From assembly GCF_029887875.1 (NCBI RefSeq), contig NZ_JARXRM010000010.1:1-56987 (forward strand): 56,987 nt of DNA, in the 5' to 3' direction. The notes beneath the pieces are model-generated. The model was not told the origin of the DNA, did not search any database, and saw only the letters and a program-made list of their open reading frames with translations. The stretch's first letter is position 1, and the number at the start of each line of letters is the position of its first letter. Positions 41,013-52,526 of this stretch are shown in pieces. Made by a program: the position numbers and the translations under genes. This DNA comes from Luteimonas endophytica. GTDB lineage: Bacteria; Pseudomonadota; Gammaproteobacteria; Xanthomonadales; Xanthomonadaceae.

Positions 41013-42398
41013 CTAGAGGATGTACCGGCTCAGGTCCGGATCCTCCACCAGCCCGCCCAGCTGCTGGTCGACGTAGGCGCGGTCGATGACCACGCTGTCG
41101 CTGCGGTCGGGGGCCTCGTAGCTGAGGGAGTCGAGCAGGCGTTCGAGCACGGTGTGCAGGCGGCGGGCGCCGATGTTCTCCTGGCGCTCGTTCACCTGCG
41201 CGGCGATCTCGGCCAGGCGCTCCACGGCCTCCGGCTCGAAGCGCAGCTGCACGCCCTCGGTCTTCATCAGCTCCACGTACTGCAGGGTGAGCGCGGCACG
41301 CGGCTCGGTGAGGATGCGCACGAAGTCGTCCTTGGTCAGCGCCGCCAGCTCCACCCGGATCGGGAAGCGGCCCTGCAGCTCCGGGATCAGGTCGCTGGGC
41401 TTTGCGACGTGGAAGGCGCCGGAGGCGATGAACAGGATGTGGTCGGTCTTGATCGAGCCGTACTTGGTGCTGACGGTGCTGCCTTCCACCAGCGGCAGCA
41501 GGTCGCGCTGCACGCCCTCGCGGCTGACGTCGCCGCCAATCGAGCCTGCTTCGCCACGCTTGGCGACCTTGTCGATCTCGTCGATGAAGACGATGCCGTG
41601 CTGCTCGCAGGCCTCGATGGCGGCCTCGCGCACGTCGTCCTCGTTGACCAGCTTGCCGGCCTCCTCCTCGATCAGCTGCGGGCGCGCGGCGCGGATGGTC
41701 AGGCGGCGCTTGTGGGTCTTGCTGCCGGCCAGGTTGGAGAACATCTGCCGCAGCTGCTGGCCCATTTCCTCCATGCCCGGCGGGGTCATGATGTCGACGC
41801 CGCTGTTGGCCGACAGTTCCAGCTCGATCTCGCGCTCGTCCAGCTCGCCGGCGCGCAGCTGGCGGCGCAGCTTCTGGCGGGTGTCGGACTCCTGCCGCGA
41901 GGGCTCGGCGCCGATGTCGACAGTGGCGGTCTGGGCGCTGAAGCCGAAGGTCTGCGGCGCGGATTCGCGGCGCGGCAGCAGCGCGTCGAGGATGCGGTCC
42001 TCGGCGCGCTCCTCGGCCTGGGTGCGGACCCGCTGCTTGGCCTGGGCGCGGAACATCTTGACCGCGGTGTCGGCCAGGTCGCGAACGATCTGCTCCACGT
42101 CCTTGCCGACGTAGCCGACCTCGGTGAAGCGGGTGGCCTCGACCTTCACGAAGGGCGCGTTGGCCAGGGTGGCCAGGCGCCGCGCGATCTCGGTCTTGCC
42201 CACGCCGGTGGGGCCGATCATCAGGATGTTCTTGGGCATCACCTCGTTGCGCAGCTCGTCGTCCAGCTGCATCCGCCGCCAGCGGTTGCGCAGCGCGATC
42301 GCCACCGCGCGCTTGGCCTGCTGCTGGCCGACGATGTGGCGATCGAGCTCCTGCACGATCTCGCGGGGGGTCATGGTTGAAGAGCCGCTATTGGTCAT
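41013..42398 (-). CDS. hslU: ATP-dependent protease ATPase subunit HslU
   Basis: A 461-residue AAA+ unfoldase. The N-terminus [20 protein letters not shown], Walker A GPTGVGKT, the [15 protein letters not shown] pore region, Walker [14 protein letters not shown], the I domain (about 110-245) and sensor-2 [14 protein letters not shown] are all present. The C-terminal DLSRYIL inserts into HslV to activate it. I choose MTNSGSST as start; the second Met (42374) gives 453 residues. It is 134 bp downstream of hslV on the same strand. The gap contains GTGATTCGG-type short repeats. Confidence 0.97.
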   Translation of the reverse strand: MTNSGSSTMTPREIVQELDRHIVGQQQAKRAVAIALRNRWRRMQLDDELRNEVMPKNILMIGPTGVGKTEIARRLATLANAPFVKVEATRFTEVGYVGKDVEQIVRDLADTAVKMFRAQAKQRVRTQAEERAEDRILDALLPRRESAPQTFGFSAQTATVDIGAEPSRQESDTRQKLRRQLRAGELDEREIELELSANSGVDIMTPPGMEEMGQQLRQMFSNLAGSKTHKRRLTIRAARPQLIEEEAGKLVNEDDVREAAIEACEQHGIVFIDEIDKVAKRGEAGSIGGDVSREGVQRDLLPLVEGSTVSTKYGSIKTDHILFIASGAFHVAKPSDLIPELQGRFPIRVELAALTKDDFVRILTEPRAALTLQYVELMKTEGVQLRFEPEAVERLAEIAAQVNERQENIGARRLHTVLERLLDSLSYEAPDRSDSVVIDRAYVDQQLGGLVEDPDLSRYIL

Positions 42399-42532
42399 CA
42401 GGGGGGCCGTGATTCGGGATCGGTGATTCGGAAGTGGTGATTGGTCAGGAGCGTGCCGGGACGTGATCATCGGGTCGCTCTTGCGAACCAACGCTTTCAA
42501 CAGCCGAATGGCTGCTCATCACGAATCCTGAA

Positions 42533-43084
42533 TCACAGCTCCTCGACCACCACGTTGCGGTTGGTGTAGATGCACACGTCGCCGGCGATCTTCAGCGCCT
42601 CGATGGCGATGTCCTTCGCTTCCATGGTGGTATGGGTGTGCAGCGCGCGCGCGGCGGACAGCGCGTAGGGGCCGCCGGAGCCGATCGCGACCAGGCCGTC
42701 CTCGGGTTCGATCAGGTCCCCTGTGCCGCTGATGATCAGCGAGGTCTCGCGGTCGGCCACCGCCAGCAGCGCCTCGAGCTTGCCGAACCGGCGCTCGGTG
42801 CGCCAGTCCTTGGCGAATTCCACGGCCGCGCGCAGCAGCTGGCCGTGCTTCTCCAGCTTGGTCTCGAACAGTTCGAACAGGGTGAAGGCGTCGGCGGCCG
42901 CGCCGGCGAAGCCGGCCAGGATCTGGCCGTCCTTGCCGAGGCGGCGCACCTTGCGAGCGTTGGATTTCATCACGGTGTTGCCCAGGGTGACCTGGCCGTC
43001 GCCGGCGATGGCGACGCGCTCGCCGCGGCGCACCGAGACGATGGTGGTGGCGTGGAAGACGTCGGGGTGGCGGCTGGGATCCAT
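42533..43084 (-). CDS. hslV: ATP-dependent protease proteolytic subunit HslV
   Basis: A 183-residue proteasome-like peptidase. The short propeptide ends before [10 protein letters not shown], where the first Thr of TTIVSV is the catalytic N-terminal nucleophile; the GDGQVTLG and [14 protein letters not shown] motifs are conserved. With HslU it degrades misfolded and regulatory proteins. In relatives xerC lies next to it; here an autotransporter intervenes. Confidence 0.97.
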   Translation of the reverse strand: MDPSRHPDVFHATTIVSVRRGERVAIAGDGQVTLGNTVMKSNARKVRRLGKDGQILAGFAGAAADAFTLFELFETKLEKHGQLLRAAVEFAKDWRTERRFGKLEALLAVADRETSLIISGTGDLIEPEDGLVAIGSGGPYALSAARALHTHTTMEAKDIAIEALKIAGDVCIYTNRNVVVEEL

Positions 43085-43187
43085 GGGCGCTCCGGGGGTC
43101 GAATCCCCTGTGTGGGGGCCGAACCGGGCCGGGGCAAGGGTGGCGGCTGGCGGCGGCGCGAAAGCGGTGTGCCGCGGACCTCAAGTC

Positions 43188-43318
43188 CGTAGGCGCGGCC
43201 CATGGCCGCGAAGGCCACGTGAGCGGCGGCCTGGGCGGCGGTGATATCCGGTGGTGCGGCGTTCGCGGGATCGCCGGCGGCGCCGGCTTTCGCGTACATG
43301 GCACGCACCTGCGGGGAA
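43188..43318. repeat. REP-like element at the 3' side of the autotransporter
   Basis: GTAGGCGCGGCCCATGGCCG CGAAGGCCACG begins the unit; a shared inner segment GATATCCGGTGGTGCGGCG (about 43240) and GGCTTTCGCGTACATGGCACGC (split: GGCTTTCGCG / TACATGGCACGC) ends it. The same 60-odd-base inner segment, differing at two positions, recurs at about 48864-48926 in the same orientation. No gene is seen in 43085-43391. Confidence 0.7.
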
Positions 43319-43391
43319 GGCACACCCTCTTGCTGCGAGGCGGCCGCCCGGTGCGAGTCCGGTGCGACCGCCTTCCCCCGGCCGCGGCCGG

Positions 43392-46300
43392 CTACCAGCG
43401 CCAGCGCATGCCGGCGCCGATGCTGGCGGCGTCGAAGTCGTCGCCGGCCTGGTAGTCCAGGTCGACGAAGAGGTCGAGCGTGTCGCGGCTTGCCTGCAGG
43501 CCCACGCCGAGCAGGGCACGGTCCTCCGGCACGGTGACGCCGCGGGTGCGGAAGCCGGCATCCGGCGCGCCGGCCAGGGCGACGTCGAACTCCGCGTGCA
43601 GGTCGCCGAAGGTGTGCAGCCAGCGCGCCTGCGCGGTCGGCGCCAGGCGCCAGGCGCCGCCGCCGAACGCGCCGCTCCAGCGCAGGCCAAGGCCCGCCAC
43701 GGTGCGCTCGACGTTGTGCGCGCTGCCCACCAGGCCCAGCGCATCGGCGCCGCTCTCGCGGAAGCCCTCGGTGGACAGCAGGCTCCATTCCGCGCTCAGC
43801 AGCGGCTGCAGCAGGCCGCCACCCACTGGGTAGTTCAGGCCGGCCTCGACGTGGGTGGCGAAACGATGCATGCCGTAGTCGCTGCTGGCTCGGTGGCCGA
43901 TGTCGCCAACCTGGATCAGACGCGAGACCTCGCTGTCCCACCAGGCGTAGCTGGTGGCCACGTCCAGGTACGCCCGCTCACCCTGCACGCTGGTGTAGAG
44001 CGCGATGTTCTTCGCGTCGGCTTCGCCGCCGTCGCCGTCGCGGAAGTCGGCGTCGACCTTCAGCGTGTTGAGGCTGGCGCCGACCAGCCACGACTCGCCG
44101 GCCCAGGCGTCGACGCCGGCCGCCACGCCGTACAGCTCGAGGTGCGCGCCGTGGGCGTTGCCGTCGCCATCCAGTTCGCTGCCCGAGCCATAGGCGCGCA
44201 CCCAGGTGCCCCCGCGCAGCCGCTCCGCGCCCACCGCCTCGCGGCGCTCGGCCAGGCGACGCGCCACGGTGCGGCCGTACAGCGCGTGCCCTTCCAGCAT
44301 CATCCCGGCGAAACTGGCGTGGGCTTCGCCGGAGAGCCGGTCGAAGCCGGCCCGCGCCCGCTCCAGGGTGAGCGTGGTCACCTCGGTCAGGACCGCCTCC
44401 ATCGCCGGCGTGAGGTCGCCGCGCTCGCCGATCGCGTCGAGCGCGCCGGCGACGCGGCACTGATTGAGGCTGCCGTCGCCGCAGACGATGTCGAAGTCCA
44501 CGTCGCTGCGGGCGACGTCCAGGTACGCGTGGTTGGCGTCGTAGGCCAGCGACAGGTCGAGGAACGGCAGGTCCTGCTCGAACGCATCGAAGCTGCCGCT
44601 CAGGCCGCCGGCCGCGTCGATCAGGGTGTAGCGGGTGCCGCCGGCGTACTGCCCCGGCGCCTTCGCCACCTCGACCAGGCCGCCTTCGAGCGTCGCGCTG
44701 CCCGCCACGTCTAGCAGGTCGGCGCTGCCGCCGGGTTCGATCTCGACCGCGAGCACGGCGCCTGCGCGATGCACGTAGTCCCCGGCCAGGGTGAGCGTGC
44801 CGATCGAGTCGCCGGCCGCCACGGTGCCGGCGTTGTCCACGCTGCCGAGGGTGCCGGTACCGCCGAGCAGCGCGCCGCTGGCAACGGCGAGCGTACCGCC
44901 CAGCGTGCCGTCGATCCGCAGCGCGCCCGCCTCCAGGCTACCTGTGCCGGCGAAGGCACCGCTGTCGCCGGTCAGCACCAGGGTGCCATCGCCGCGCTTG
45001 GCGAGCGCACCGTTGCCGGAAAGGTCGCCGTCGAAGGCGAAGCTGTCGCCGCGATCGAACACGAAGCCGGCGCCGCCGGCGATGTGCACGTCGCCTGCCA
45101 GGCTGCCGACGCTGCCGCCATCGCCGAGGCGCAGGGTGCCGGCCTCGACGGTGGTGCCGCCGGCATGGGTGGCATCGCCGCGCAGCGTGAGGGTACCGGC
45201 GCCGGTCTTGCGCAGCGCGCCGGTGCCGGCGATGTTGCCGGTCAACGCCAGGTCGGGGCCGGCGTCGAAGGTGCCACCGCCTGCCAGCAGCGCCACATTG
45301 CGATCGCTGGCGAACGCGGCGCCGGTGCGCAGCACGCCACCGTCCATGGTCAGCGCGGCGGACGCGTGGCCGAGGCTGGCGTCGGTGGAGACCTGAAGCG
45401 CCCCTGCTTCGATTCGGGTGCCGCCGGCATGGGTGTTGGCGCCCGCCAGCGTGAGCGTGCCGGCGCCGGTCTTGGTCAATGTGCCGGCACCGCCGATCGT
45501 GCCGGAAAGCGCCAGGTCGGCATCGGTCTGCAGCACGCCGCCTTCGGCGTCGAGCGCGATGTCGCGCGCGCTGTCGAAGGCGGCGGTGTTGCGCAGGGTG
45601 CCGCCGTCGAAGCGCAGACCGCCCGAGGCGGCGCCGAGGTTGGCGTCGGACGACACCTGCAGGGTGCCGCGGTCGATGCGGGTGCCGCCGGCATAGGTGT
45701 TGGCAGCCGACAGCACCAGGGTGCCGGTATCGGTCTTGACCAGGCCACCGCTGCCGGCGATCGGCGTGCCGATCGCGGCGGTGACGCCGGGGTCGACGCG
45801 GATCACCGTGGCTGCATCGTCCACGCGCAGTGCGCCGCCGGTGCCGGCGGCCAGGGTGTAGTCGGCCATGAACTGCGCGCCGCCGATCGCCTGTTCGCCC
45901 TCCACCGTGACCGTGCCGGCGCTGCCGCCGAACACCGCGAACACGCCGTCGTCCCAAAGCCCGTTGAGGGCGCCGCCGGCATCGGTCCAGTTGCCGTCGG
46001 CGGCGTTCCAGGCGCCGTCGCCGCCGTCCACGGCGCCGTTGTTGTGGCCGCTGGCGTCGGCCCCGTCCCAGAACGACAGCACCATCCCGGCGCTGTTGAC
46101 CAGGTTCACCTGGCCGCCGATCGCGGTCTGCAGGAACAGGTCCTGCGGGTCGGTGCCGCCCGGCAGCAGGCCGAGATCCAGCCCGTTGTCGGTCAGCGCG
46201 CCGCCGTAGTCCATCAGCCGGTACACGCCGGCGCCGAAGCCGCCGATGTCGGTGACGTCGAGGGTGCCGTCGAGGACGAGGTCGCCGTCGATCGCGATCA

Positions 46301-48560
46301 GGTCGTTGACGCCGCCGCCGACCACGCCGGCCTGGCCGAGTTCGTAGTCGAGGATCGCGCCGGAAGAGAGTGTCAGCGAACCGAGCGTGAGCGTGCCGGC
46401 GCTGGAGCCCGGCGCCAGGACACCGCCGTCCTGCACGAGCACGCCGCCGCCGATCGCGCCGGAGCCGCCGAGGGTGGCGCCGCCGTGCACCGTGGTGGTC
46501 ATGTTCCCCAGCGAACCCTCCACCAGCAGGGTGCCGCCCGCCACGTTCGCCGCGCCGCCGGCATCGCCGGCGCCGGTCAGGATGGTGGTACCGGCCAGCT
46601 GCTCGAGCGTGCCGTTGCCGCCGATCGCGGCGTCGAAGGCGTAGCCGCTGCCGGTATGGTTGAAGACGATCGTGCCGCTGCCGGCGCCCAGTTCCACCGT
46701 CGCGGCATCGAGCGTCCCGGCGGCGGCGGCCGGATCGCCGGCGGCCGCGCCGAGGACGAGGGTGCCGGAAGAACCGGCCACGTCGGCGAGAACCATCGCA
46801 CCGCCGACCTGGACGGTGCCGCCGTCGGCCAGGGTCAGCGCGCCGTTGCCGCTGCTGCCGACCACCAGGTCCACCGAGGTACTCCATGACGAGCCGGCGC
46901 CGCGAACCAGCGCGCTGCCGCTCCCAGTGGCCTCGGCGCCGAGGATGCCGTCGATGCCCGACACCGTTCCGCCCTGCTCGACCAGCAGCGTGCCCTCGCC
47001 TGCGCGGCCGATCTCCAGCGAGTTGCCAAGGTTCCAGTTCGCGCCCGCCCCGCCGACCGTCACCGTGCCCGAGGCGCCCGCGAAGCGCCCGAGGATGCCG
47101 CTGGCGCTCGCCACGCTCCCGTCCGTCACGTCCACGCTGCCGGTGCCTCCCACCCCGACGAACAGGTTGCCGGTCATGTTCCAGGCCGAGCCCGCTCCGC
47201 TGACGGTGACCTCGCCCTGCCCGCCCGCGCCGTTGCCGACCAAGCCCTCGTCGCTGGCGACCTCCGCGCCGTTGCCGATCGCCAGGGTGCCGCTGCCGGC
47301 ATGGCCGACGACGAAGGAATCGACGCCCCCGGCCTGGGTCAGCAACGAACCGCTGCCGTCGAGGCTCAAGGAACCCAGCGCACCGGCGTTCGCACCGAGC
47401 AACACGGCGCCCACCTGGACGGTCGCGCCGGTGTCGACACCCAGGGCGCCGGTGCCGCTGAGGCCGATGGTCAGGCCGTTCGCGGCGACCAGGCTGCTGG
47501 CATTGCCGGCGACCGTGGCGGTGCCTTCGCCCCCCGCCGTCTCGCCGAGTACGATGGAGTTCGCCGAGGCGCTACCGCCGGTGTCCACCGCCAGGCTGCC
47601 GATGCCGGCCTGGCCGACGATCAGCTGGCCCGCCGATGCGAGGCTGCCGCCAGTGGTCACCGATGCTTCGCCCTGCACGCCGGCGAGCGAGCCGAAGGTG
47701 GCGACGTCCGCCTCGACCGCGCCGCCGTCCTGGATGTGCAGCTCGCCGGCGCCGCCGCTGCCGACCACCAGTGCGCTGGTGTCCCACAGCGTGCCCGGTC
47801 CGGTGACCGTGGCCGTGCCCGAGGAGCCGGCGGCGTTGCCCAGGTACCCCAGCGTGCTTTCGATCCGGCCGCCCCCGCCGAGCAGCAGGGTGCCGCTGCC
47901 GCCGTAGCCGACCACGACGGCGCCGCTGGTCGCCAGCGAGCCTGCGCCGTCCACCACCAGGGTGCCGTCGCCGGCTGCGAGCGCGCCGACCGCGAGCAAT
48001 TGCTGCGCATCGACGCGGCCGCCATTGGTCACCTCGAGACGTCCGGTGCCGCTGCTGCCGATCTGGATCTGCGGACTATCAGGGCCAGTCACGAGCCAGG
48101 CAGCGCCCGCGCCGTCCACCGACACCAGCCCGTTGGACCCGGCGCCGTTGCCGATGACGCCGTAGCCGCTGGCCAGCGTTCCACCGCTGTGGATGGCGAG
48201 CCGCCCGCTCCCGGTCGAGCCCACCACGACCTCGGCAGCGGTGGCCGCGCCGGCCGCGATCTCGGTCGCGTTGGGCGCCGTGGTGTCGATGACCGCCTGC
48301 CCGCCGGCAGGCACGGTGCCCTCCTGCCAGTTGTCGGGGTCGAACCAGTCGCTGGAAATGGTGCCTGTCCACGATTGCGCCATGAGCGGCCCCGCCGTGC
48401 CCGCCGCGAGCAGCGCGGCGGCGGCCAGGGCCAGCGGCCGCGCGCGGCGCGGCGCGGCCGGGCGGCGGACTTCCAGGGCGATGGCCTGCGCCAGCGGATG
48501 TGCACGGTGTCCTTTCGATGCGCGGCGGCAGGCGCGCGAGGCGCCCTGGCAGTGCTGCAT
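43392..48560 (-). CDS. autotransporter (type V secretion) with repeat passenger
   Basis: A 1722-residue autotransporter. I start at [17 protein letters not shown] (CGGGGACA site), giving an extended signal region ending near PLMAQS. The passenger consists of ~45-50-residue units around VVGxxGxGxLxIxxGG and GxGSxW in the first half, then PF12951-type units ([20 protein letters not shown] and similar) in the second, all predicted beta-helix. The C-terminal ~274 residues (from about 1449, [10 protein letters not shown]) are the outer-membrane barrel ending in RWRW with terminal Trp, as required for Bam insertion. Function could be adhesion or aggregation; no protease or lipase motif is visible. 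Confidence 0.93.
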   Translation of the reverse strand: MQHCQGASRACRRASKGHRAHPLAQAIALEVRRPAAPRRARPLALAAAALLAAGTAGPLMAQSWTGTISSDWFDPDNWQEGTVPAGGQAVIDTTAPNATEIAAGAATAAEVVVGSTGSGRLAIHSGGTLASGYGVIGNGAGSNGLVSVDGAGAAWLVTGPDSPQIQIGSSGTGRLEVTNGGRVDAQQLLAVGALAAGDGTLVVDGAGSLATSGAVVVGYGGSGTLLLGGGGRIESTLGYLGNAAGSSGTATVTGPGTLWDTSALVVGSGGAGELHIQDGGAVEADVATFGSLAGVQGEASVTTGGSLASAGQLIVGQAGIGSLAVDTGGSASANSIVLGETAGGEGTATVAGNASSLVAANGLTIGLSGTGALGVDTGATVQVGAVLLGANAGALGSLSLDGSGSLLTQAGGVDSFVVGHAGSGTLAIGNGAEVASDEGLVGNGAGGQGEVTVSGAGSAWNMTGNLFVGVGGTGSVDVTDGSVASASGILGRFAGASGTVTVGGAGANWNLGNSLEIGRAGEGTLLVEQGGTVSGIDGILGAEATGSGSALVRGAGSSWSTSVDLVVGSSGNGALTLADGGTVQVGGAMVLADVAGSSGTLVLGAAAGDPAAAAGTLDAATVELGAGSGTIVFNHTGSGYAFDAAIGGNGTLEQLAGTTILTGAGDAGGAANVAGGTLLVEGSLGNMTTTVHGGATLGGSGAIGGGVLVQDGGVLAPGSSAGTLTLGSLTLSSGAILDYELGQAGVVGGGVNDLIAIDGDLVLDGTLDVTDIGGFGAGVYRLMDYGGALTDNGLDLGLLPGGTDPQDLFLQTAIGGQVNLVNSAGMVLSFWDGADASGHNNGAVDGGDGAWNAADGNWTDAGGALNGLWDDGVFAVFGGSAGTVTVEGEQAIGGAQFMADYTLAAGTGGALRVDDAATVIRVDPGVTAAIGTPIAGSGGLVKTDTGTLVLSAANTYAGGTRIDRGTLQVSSDANLGAASGGLRFDGGTLRNTAAFDSARDIALDAEGGVLQTDADLALSGTIGGAGTLTKTGAGTLTLAGANTHAGGTRIEAGALQVSTDASLGHASAALTMDGGVLRTGAAFASDRNVALLAGGGTFDAGPDLALTGNIAGTGALRKTGAGTLTLRGDATHAGGTTVEAGTLRLGDGGSVGSLAGDVHIAGGAGFVFDRGDSFAFDGDLSGNGALAKRGDGTLVLTGDSGAFAGTGSLEAGALRIDGTLGGTLAVASGALLGGTGTLGSVDNAGTVAAGDSIGTLTLAGDYVHRAGAVLAVEIEPGGSADLLDVAGSATLEGGLVEVAKAPGQYAGGTRYTLIDAAGGLSGSFDAFEQDLPFLDLSLAYDANHAYLDVARSDVDFDIVCGDGSLNQCRVAGALDAIGERGDLTPAMEAVLTEVTTLTLERARAGFDRLSGEAHASFAGMMLEGHALYGRTVARRLAERREAVGAERLRGGTWVRAYGSGSELDGDGNAHGAHLELYGVAAGVDAWAGESWLVGASLNTLKVDADFRDGDGGEADAKNIALYTSVQGERAYLDVATSYAWWDSEVSRLIQVGDIGHRASSDYGMHRFATHVEAGLNYPVGGGLLQPLLSAEWSLLSTEGFRESGADALGLVGSAHNVERTVAGLGLRWSGAFGGGAWRLAPTAQARWLHTFGDLHAEFDVALAGAPDAGFRTRGVTVPEDRALLGVGLQASRDTLDLFVDLDYQAGDDFDAASIGAGMRWRW

Positions 48561-48807
48561 GGCAATGTCCCCGAGATTGGATTGGATGGTGGAACCGATG
48601 GCGCGAGATCGCCCCTGCGCCGGTGCCGCCGGCACGCCGCCGACGGCGCGTGCCATGCCCGCTGCGGGCGGACGGCGGCGATGGGTTTTTACCACACCTG
48701 CGCGGCGCCCCTGCGCGTCGGCCATGCCGCAGACGCGGATCGTTGCCGCGAAGCCACGAAGACCGCATGGGCCGCGCGGGGGCGAACGCGCGGCCGCGGC
48801 GATGTCG

Positions 48808-48940
48808 TGTAGGAGCTGCCCATGGCCGCGAAGGCCGCGAGAGTGTCGGCCGATCGGTGGTGGATATCCGGTGGTGCGGCGTTCGCGGGATCACCGGCGG
48901 CGCCGGCTTTCGCGTGCATGGCACGCCCCTACGGGGGCGA
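48808..48940. repeat. REP-like element at the 5' side of the autotransporter
   Basis: GTAGGAGCTGCCCATGGCCG CGAAGGCC starts the unit and GGCTTTCGCGTGCATGGCAC GCCCC ends it; the inner segment is nearly identical to that at 43240-43304 and in the same direction. The stretch 48561-48807 before it holds the autotransporter promoter region and no gene. Confidence 0.7.
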
Positions 48941-48944
48941 AGCT

Positions 48945-49865
48945 TCAGGATTTCTCGGGCTTGCGCCGGGCGCGCGGGTGCGCGGCGTCGTAGACCTTGG
49001 CCAGATGCTGGAAGTCGAGGTGGGTGTAGATCTGGGTGGTGGCGATGTCGGCGTGGCCGAGCAGTTCCTGCACCCCGCGCAGGTCGCCGGAGGATTCGAG
49101 CACGTGGCTGGCGAAGCTGTGCCGCAGCAGGTGCGGATGCACGCGCTTGAACAGGCCCTGGCGCTGCGCCAGCAGGCGCAGGCGCAGCTGCACCGCGCGC
49201 GGGGTGATGGGGCCGCCGCCGCGGCCGGGGAACACCGGCGCATCCGCCGCCGCGCCGGTCTCGGCCCGCCACTCCGCCAGCGCTCGGCGCGCGTGCGAGC
49301 CGACCGGCACGCTGCGCTGCTTGCTGCCCTTGCCGAGCACCGTGACCAGGCCGTCGTCGAGCTGCAGGTCGCGCCAGCGCAGCGCGCACAGCTCGGCCAG
49401 GCGCAGGCCCGAGGAATAGAACAGTTCGAGGATGGCGCGGTCGCGCAGGCCCAGCGGCACGTCGGTGGGCACTTCCACCAGCGCCTTGGCCTCGTCCGGG
49501 TCCAGCACCTGCGGGAGCTTGCGCGCGGCCTTGGGCGCGCGGATGCCGGCGCTCGGGTCGGCCTGGATGCGGCCGTGCCGGAGCAGCCAGCGGTAGAAGC
49601 TGCGACAGGCGGACAGGCGCCGCTGCAGGCTCTTGGGCGCGAGGCCGCGGCGATGCTCGGCGGCGATGAAGGCGCGCACGCCGGCATTGTCGATCCGCGC
49701 CGGCTCGGCGATGCCCTGCCCCTGCGCCCAGGCGGCGAACGCGCGCAGGTCGCGGCGGTAGGCGTCGAGGGTGTGGGGGGAGGTGCGCTTCTCGACCTCC
49801 AGGTGACGAAGGAAGTCGATGACTTCGGGGGCGGCGACCGCCGCGGGTGGCGCGAGCTCAGCCAT
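48945..49865 (-). CDS. xerC: tyrosine recombinase XerC
   Basis: A 306-residue tyrosine recombinase. The N-terminal SAM-like DNA-binding domain (about 12-100) is followed by the catalytic domain with R155 (SSGLRLAEL), K179, H245-xx-R248 (HLLRHSF), H271 and nucleophile Y280 (TTQIYTHL). With XerD it resolves chromosome dimers at dif. Its start overlaps the DUF484 stop by 8 bp; the dapF–DUF484–xerC order is a conserved gammaproteobacterial operon. Confidence 0.96.
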   Translation of the reverse strand: MAELAPPAAVAAPEVIDFLRHLEVEKRTSPHTLDAYRRDLRAFAAWAQGQGIAEPARIDNAGVRAFIAAEHRRGLAPKSLQRRLSACRSFYRWLLRHGRIQADPSAGIRAPKAARKLPQVLDPDEAKALVEVPTDVPLGLRDRAILELFYSSGLRLAELCALRWRDLQLDDGLVTVLGKGSKQRSVPVGSHARRALAEWRAETGAAADAPVFPGRGGGPITPRAVQLRLRLLAQRQGLFKRVHPHLLRHSFASHVLESSGDLRGVQELLGHADIATTQIYTHLDFQHLAKVYDAAHPRARRKPEKS

Positions 49866-50532
49866 CGAACCGGCGCAGCGCGGCGGCGAAGGCCTCGCCC
49901 ATCATCCGCAGGAACAGCGTGCCCATGCCGGGATAGAAGCGGTTCGGTTCGCGGCTGCCCACCGCCACCAGGCCGATGCCCTCGATCGGCAGCAGCGCGC
50001 TCGACTGCACCTCGTCCACGCGCGGGCCGTACAGCAGCGCCTGCTTGTCCGGGTGCAGGCGGCCGCACAGCGGCTCGCCGCTCTTCAGGCAGTCGCCGAA
50101 CGGCTGCAGCAGGCGGTCGTCGCGCGGCACCACCTGCAGCCATTCGGCATCGTCCAGGCCCGGCACCGGCGCGAACAGCACGATGCGCACCAGGTCGCCG
50201 CTGAAGTCCTCGGCCAGCGACGCGGCCATCGCCCGCACGCTGGCGGCGGCGCTGTCCTGGCGCATCAGCGCCAGGGTGAGCTGGTGAGTGCGCACCGCCA
50301 GCCGCTCGTTCTCCTGCGAGACCGCGTAGAGGTCCTGCAGCCGCCGCGACAGCTCGCGGTTCTTGTCGCGCAGCACCTCCAGCTGGTAGCTGGCCAGCGA
50401 GGCGGCCGGGCCGTCCTCGCGCGGCACCACCAGGCTCAGCGCCAGGTCCGGGAACTGCTGCAGGAACTTCGGGTGGCGCCGCAGCCATGCGGCGATCTCG
50501 TGGGCGCCGATCTTCTCCACGGTGCTGCTCAT
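49858..50532 (-). CDS. DUF484 family protein
   Basis: A 224-residue GAF-like DUF484 protein: [19 protein letters not shown], a coiled helix [20 protein letters not shown], and the GAF-like half with [20 protein letters not shown] and [13 protein letters not shown]. Its role is not established; the gene is consistently placed between dapF and xerC. Its ATG overlaps the dapF stop by 4 bp. Confidence 0.93.
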   Translation of the reverse strand: MSSTVEKIGAHEIAAWLRRHPKFLQQFPDLALSLVVPREDGPAASLASYQLEVLRDKNRELSRRLQDLYAVSQENERLAVRTHQLTLALMRQDSAAASVRAMAASLAEDFSGDLVRIVLFAPVPGLDDAEWLQVVPRDDRLLQPFGDCLKSGEPLCGRLHPDKQALLYGPRVDEVQSSALLPIEGIGLVAVGSREPNRFYPGMGTLFLRMMGEAFAAALRRFDG

Positions 50533-51386
50533 GCGTTCCATACCCCCTCGAAGACGAATGCGGCCGGTCCGGCCATGGTGATCTCGGCGCCGCCGCCGGG
50601 CCAGGCGATACCCAGCGCGCCGCCGGGCAGTTCGACCTCGACGCTGCGGCCGACGCGGCCGCGCCGCATCAGCACCGCGGCGGCCGCGCAGGCGCCGCTG
50701 CCGCAGGCGCGGGTCTCGCCGACGCCGCGCTCGTACACGCGCAGGCGGATGCGGTCCGGCCCGAGCACCTGGGCGAAGCCGACGTTCACCGATTCCGGGA
50801 ACGCACCGCTCGCCTGCAGCGCCGCGCCGATCCGGCCGACCGGCGCGATGTCGACATCGTCGACTTCGATCACCGCGTGCGGATTGCCCATCGACACCGC
50901 GCCGAAACGCACGGGGGCGCCGTCGAGCGCGAGGGCGTAGTCGTCGGCCGGCTCGAAGCCGCGCAGCGGCAGCGCCGCCGGGGCGAAGTCCGGCACGCCC
51001 ATGGCGATGCGCAGGCGCCCGTCGTCCAGGCGCTCGACCGCGTGGGTGCCGGCGGGGCTGTCCAGCGCGAACCGCGGCGCGCGCGCGGCGCCGTCGCGCA
51101 GCAGCCAGGCGGCCACGCAGCGCGCACCGTTGCCGCACTGCTGCGAGGCGCTGCCGTCGGCGTTCCAGATGCGGTAGGCGGCCACCGCTGCAGCGCTGCG
51201 CGCGGGTTCGAGGGTCAGGATCTGGTCGCAGCCGACGCCGGCGTGGCGGTCGGCCAGGGCGCGGCACAGCGCCGGCGTGGGCGCCGCGGCGCCACTGCGC
51301 AGGTCGAGCACCACGAAATCGTTGCCGGCACCGTGCATCTTGGAGAAACGCAGCCCCGAACCGGCGCGCGGCGTGCCTTCGGCCAT
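50529..51386 (-). CDS. dapF: diaminopimelate epimerase
   Basis: A 285-residue epimerase converting LL- to meso-diaminopimelate for lysine and peptidoglycan synthesis. The two catalytic cysteines are in place: C84 ([10 protein letters not shown]) and C228 ([11 protein letters not shown]). [15 protein letters not shown] near the start is the family signature. The ATG at 51386 is 4 bp after the lipoprotein stop, so the genes are cotranscribed. Confidence 0.97.
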   Translation of the reverse strand: MAEGTPRAGSGLRFSKMHGAGNDFVVLDLRSGAAAPTPALCRALADRHAGVGCDQILTLEPARSAAAVAAYRIWNADGSASQQCGNGARCVAAWLLRDGAARAPRFALDSPAGTHAVERLDDGRLRIAMGVPDFAPAALPLRGFEPADDYALALDGAPVRFGAVSMGNPHAVIEVDDVDIAPVGRIGAALQASGAFPESVNVGFAQVLGPDRIRLRVYERGVGETRACGSGACAAAAVLMRRGRVGRSVEVELPGGALGIAWPGGGAEITMAGPAAFVFEGVWNA

Positions 51387-51390
51387 CGGC

Positions 51391-51804
51391 TCAGCCGCCG
51401 TCACCGTCGTCGTCTTTGGCATTGCCGGCGTCATCGGGGTCGTCGCCCTCGGCGGGCGCGCCGCTACCGTCGGCGCCGACGGGCACGGTGCCCGCCGGCG
51501 GGGACGGCGTGGCCGCCGCGCCGGCGCCGGTGCCACCGGTGGCGGGGGAGCCCTCGTCCGCCTCGATGCCGGGCGGCGGCAGCGGCAGCGGCTCGGCGGT
51601 CGGCACGGTGCCGTCCGCGTCGGGCGCGGGGGCCCCCTCGTCCGTGGCGGGCGTCGCCTGGTCGGCACCGGTGGCGTCCGGGCTCGCGGCTTCCGCTTCG
51701 CCTTCGGTTTCCGGCGGCGGCGGACGGAACAGGTCGGCCTTGTTGCCGCAGGCGGCGAGCAGCAGCGCGGACAGCAGCAGGGCGAGCGAGATGCGTGCGT
51801 TCAT
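51391..51804 (-). CDS. lptM: LptM-like small lipoprotein with an extended Pro/Ala/acidic tail
   Basis: A 137-residue lipoprotein with lipobox LAAC, then [12 protein letters not shown], matching the CGxKGxLxxPP start of LptM/YifL proteins encoded next to dapF; these assist assembly of the LPS translocon LptD. The remaining ~100 residues are low-complexity Pro/Ala/Gly/Asp/Glu, far longer than the E. coli protein, and probably disordered in the periplasm. Position and motif support the call; the long tail is unusual. Confidence 0.7.
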   Translation of the reverse strand: MNARISLALLLSALLLAACGNKADLFRPPPPETEGEAEAASPDATGADQATPATDEGAPAPDADGTVPTAEPLPLPPPGIEADEGSPATGGTGAGAAATPSPPAGTVPVGADGSGAPAEGDDPDDAGNAKDDDGDGG

Positions 51805-51869
51805 GGCCGGCAGTCTAGCGCGCGGCGGCCGCGAAGACGACGCCGGCGCGGCTGGGGCGAAGGTCCGGC

Positions 51870-52265
51870 TCAGCGCGCCGGCGGCTCCGGGCGCAGCCAC
51901 AGCCAGGTGCCGACGATCGCCATGCAGGCGATCGGCAGGGCGGTCATCCACCAGCGGTGCGCGGGGTTGAGCGGTAGCAGGATCGCCAGCAACACCGCGC
52001 AGATCGCCATGGTCGCCAGCGCGAGCCGCTTGCTGCGGCGGGCGACCGCGCCGTGGCGGCGCCAGTCGCGGATCATCGGCCCGAAGTGCGGGTGCGCCAG
52101 CAGCCGGCGCTGCAGCCGCCGCGAGCCGCGCGCCGCGGCCCAGGCGGCCACCAGGATGAAGGGCGTGGTCGGCAGGCCGGGCAGGATCACCCCGAGCAGG
52201 CCCAGCCCCAGGCTGACATAGGCCAGCAGCCACCAGGCCCAGCGGAAGCGGATGCGCCGGGACAT
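51870..52265 (-). CDS. DUF454 (YbaN-like) inner-membrane protein
   Basis: A 131-residue protein with three membrane helices. The LLAYVSLGLGLLGVILPGLPTTPFIL motif (split: LLAYVSLGLGLLGVI / LPGLPTTPFIL) and the HPHFGPMIRDWRRHGAV segment are diagnostic of DUF454/YbaN. Function unknown. It reads toward the lptM–dapF operon with a 65-bp gap. Confidence 0.92.
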   Translation of the reverse strand: MSRRIRFRWAWWLLAYVSLGLGLLGVILPGLPTTPFILVAAWAAARGSRRLQRRLLAHPHFGPMIRDWRRHGAVARRSKRLALATMAICAVLLAILLPLNPAHRWWMTALPIACMAIVGTWLWLRPEPPAR

Positions 52266-52334
52266 GCCGGCATGATATCCGCCGCCGCGCATCGGGCGGG
52301 CACCCCGACGGCAACACATGCACCGGTTAGGCCG

Positions 52335-52460
52335 CATTCCCTGCAGGAGCGTGCCATGCACGCGAAGGCCGGCGCGGTCGGCCATGCCGGGGATCGCCGC
52401 CCACCCGATCGGAGCCTGCCGCGGCCTTCGCGGCCATGGGCCGCTCCTCCGGGGGAGCGG
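52335..52460. repeat. REP-like element, inverted orientation
   Basis: GCAGGAGCGTGCCATGCACG CGAAGGCC at 52337 and GGCCTTCGCGGCCATGGGCC GCTCCTCC at its other end are the two arms of the dispersed element, here in the opposite direction to the copies beside the autotransporter. The gap 52266-52526 otherwise shows no gene. Confidence 0.6.
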
Positions 52461-52526
52461 CCATCGAGCGGTCGCTGCCGCTGCGGTGCGTGGCGGCGTG
52501 CCGCGCACCTGCCGGGCAGGCCGGCC

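Noticed and set aside
44769..46889. 706-codon plus-strand reading frame and other long frames inside the autotransporter
   Set aside because: Antisense of the passenger repeats. High GC at third positions keeps such frames open.
44900..48000. Regularly spaced repeats that might suggest a CRISPR array or tandem DNA repeats
   Set aside because: They are degenerate, in frame and encode beta-helix repeat units of the autotransporter; there is no constant repeat/unique spacer pattern.
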